The notes under the pieces were generated by a model. The model was not told where the DNA came from. It ran no database searches and saw only the letters and a list, made by a program, of their open reading frames with translations. The position numbers and the translations under genes were made by a program. A stretch of 8,108 nucleotides of DNA, from contig CAMNMY010000030.1 of assembly GCA_946545105.1 (NCBI GenBank), positions 1 to 8,108 on the forward strand, read 5' to 3'. Positions 7,373 to 8,108 of the stretch are shown one piece after another (position 1 is the stretch's first letter; every line of letters begins with the position of its first letter). Source of the DNA: an uncultured Clostridia bacterium. GTDB lineage: Bacteria; Bacillota_A; Clostridia; Christensenellales; UBA3700.

Positions 7373-7401
7373 ATTATAATAAAACGCATAATAAAATGCA
7401 A
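7373..7401 (-). promoter_or_regulatory. Sigma-A-type promoter of the lipoprotein gene
   Basis: Minus-strand TTGCAT (7401-7396), a 17-bp spacer, and a perfect TATAAT (7378-7373). Transcription would start near 7366, giving a leader of about 57 nt that is almost all A and T. The -35 hexamer, spacing and -10 are identical to those in front of folC. The rest of the 159-bp gap (7310-7468) is AT-rich, with no other gene or strong hairpin that I can support. Confidence 0.75.
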
Positions 7402-7468
7402 TAATATTTTATTTTCATATTACATAGTAAACAATTAAAAATTGTAAAAATTGGAAATAAAACTAAAA

Positions 7469-8108
7469 CTAATTTTTATTATCTTCCACATTTAATGTGG
7501 CTTTTACTTTATCCCAAAGATTGTTTCTCTCTGGATGGAATAGCGCAGATAGCATTCTTGTTTTGCAATAACCGAATTTATTTTCAATCATTTTAACAAG
7601 CTCTTTTGTAGATTCTCTTTCTGTATGTTTGTCCTCTGGACAAGGATTATGGATTACAGGGAAATTATATCTATTTACAACGCCTTTAATATTCTTTTCT
7701 TCAACATAGATAAATGGACGAATCAAAGTGATATCTGATCTTGACATATAACTAACTGGAGCGAACGTAGATAATCTACCTTCGTAGATGAAAGATAATA
7801 AGAAAGTATCTAAAACATCATCAGCATGATGGCCAAGAGCAATCTTATTACAGCCATTTTTGATGGCTACAGTATTTAGTGCTCCACGACGCATTTTTGA
7901 GCATAGTGAACAAGGATTTGTTTCCTTTCTTTCATCAAATACAATTTGTTTAATATCTGTATCTTCAACGATTAATTCTACATCTAATTCTTCCTTACAA
8001 TATTTGATTAAATTGTCGTCCTCATTTCTATCTAAATCTTCAAAACCAACATTTATGTTGATTCCGATTAAATCGAAGTGATAAGGTGCAAATTTTTTGT
8101 AATTTGCA
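7469..8108 (-). CDS. ttcA: TtcA-like tRNA 2-thiocytidine synthetase (C-terminal 212 residues; start outside window)
   Basis: C-terminal part of a PP-loop ATPase of the TtcA family, which thiolates cytidine 32 of certain tRNAs using ATP and a 4Fe-4S cluster. The frame is open to the window edge, so the gene starts beyond 8108 and the SGGxDS PP-loop cannot be seen. In partial numbering (residue 1 at 8107-8105), PCSLCSKMRRGAL (65-77) holds the CxxC pair Cys66/Cys69 and the RRGA signature. KIALGHHADDVLDTF (89-103) is the characteristic GHH-DD motif. IRPFIYVEEKNI (130-141) is the next conserved block, and NPCPED (154-159) gives the third cluster cysteine, Cys156. Three cysteines match the cluster ligands of E. 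coli TtcA, and the lone Cys in NPCPED replaces the PCNLC of that protein. An internal ATG at 7894 is not the real start because it lies after the CxxC. Related TilS or other TtcA-family proteins are less likely given RRGA plus the cysteines. Confidence 0.85.
   Translation of the reverse strand, partial: ANYKKFAPYHFDLIGININVGFEDLDRNEDDNLIKYCKEELDVELIVEDTDIKQIVFDERKETNPCSLCSKMRRGALNTVAIKNGCNKIALGHHADDVLDTFLLSFIYEGRLSTFAPVSYMSRSDITLIRPFIYVEEKNIKGVVNRYNFPVIHNPCPEDKHTERESTKELVKMIENKFGYCKTRMLSALFHPERNNLWDKVKATLNVEDNKN

Noticed and set aside
7431..7445. ACAATT-AAA-AATTGT inverted repeat after the ttcA-like gene as a terminator
   Set aside because: A 6-bp stem of almost only A-T pairs without a proper T-tract; expected by chance in such AT-rich DNA.
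7486..7500. Palindrome CCACATT-T-AATGTGG near the 3' end of the ttcA-like gene as a terminator
   Set aside because: It lies inside the coding region and the usable stem is about 5 bp. On the minus strand it is followed by an A-rich stretch, not a T-run.
7860..8081. Plus-strand Ser-rich open frame opposite the ttcA-like gene
   Set aside because: Antisense to the conserved CxxC and RRGA region of the TtcA-like protein; no support of its own.

Overview
The window is AT-rich and every supported gene lies on the minus strand, so transcription runs from position 8108 towards position 1. The code looks standard: Trp is TGG, and every stop seen is TAA or TAG. The gene families, the clean Shine-Dalgarno sites and promoters, the FolB-FolK fusion, and a huge surface lipoprotein with a C-terminal membrane anchor and a basic tail point to a low-GC Gram-positive bacterium, most likely a Bacillota/Clostridia-type lineage. 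No taxonomic marker is present, so this placement is inference.

Layout in transcription order. (1) 8108-7469 is the C-terminal part of a TtcA-like tRNA thiolation enzyme whose N-terminus lies outside the window. (2) 7468-7310 is a 159-bp AT-rich gap holding a clear sigma-A-type promoter and ribosome binding site. (3) 7309-3380 encodes a 1309-residue predicted lipoprotein. It has five divergent beta-rich modules that look like carbohydrate-binding or galactose-binding-like jelly rolls, acidic segments at both ends, and a C-terminal transmembrane helix. (4) 3379-3241 holds an intrinsic terminator for that gene, followed at once by a promoter and ribosome binding site for the next operon. (5) 3240-1 is a compact folate operon, folC-folE-folP-folBK, in which every junction overlaps (8, 1 and 17 nt). 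The FolB-FolK fusion is cut by the window edge inside its FolK half.

The folate genes form one pathway. FolE converts GTP to dihydroneopterin triphosphate. FolB and FolK, fused here, make hydroxymethyl-dihydropterin pyrophosphate. FolP joins it to p-aminobenzoate, and FolC adds glutamate to give dihydrofolate and folylpolyglutamates. The dephosphorylation step, dihydrofolate reductase and p-aminobenzoate synthesis are not in the window. The TtcA-like gene and the lipoprotein have no evident functional link to folate; the lipoprotein gene looks like an independent single-gene unit.

The least explained element is the large lipoprotein. I see no catalytic domain in it, and its apparent anchoring at both ends is unusual. 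I see no CRISPR array, mobile element, phage gene, tRNA or rRNA, and no strong evidence of a new defence or mobile system.
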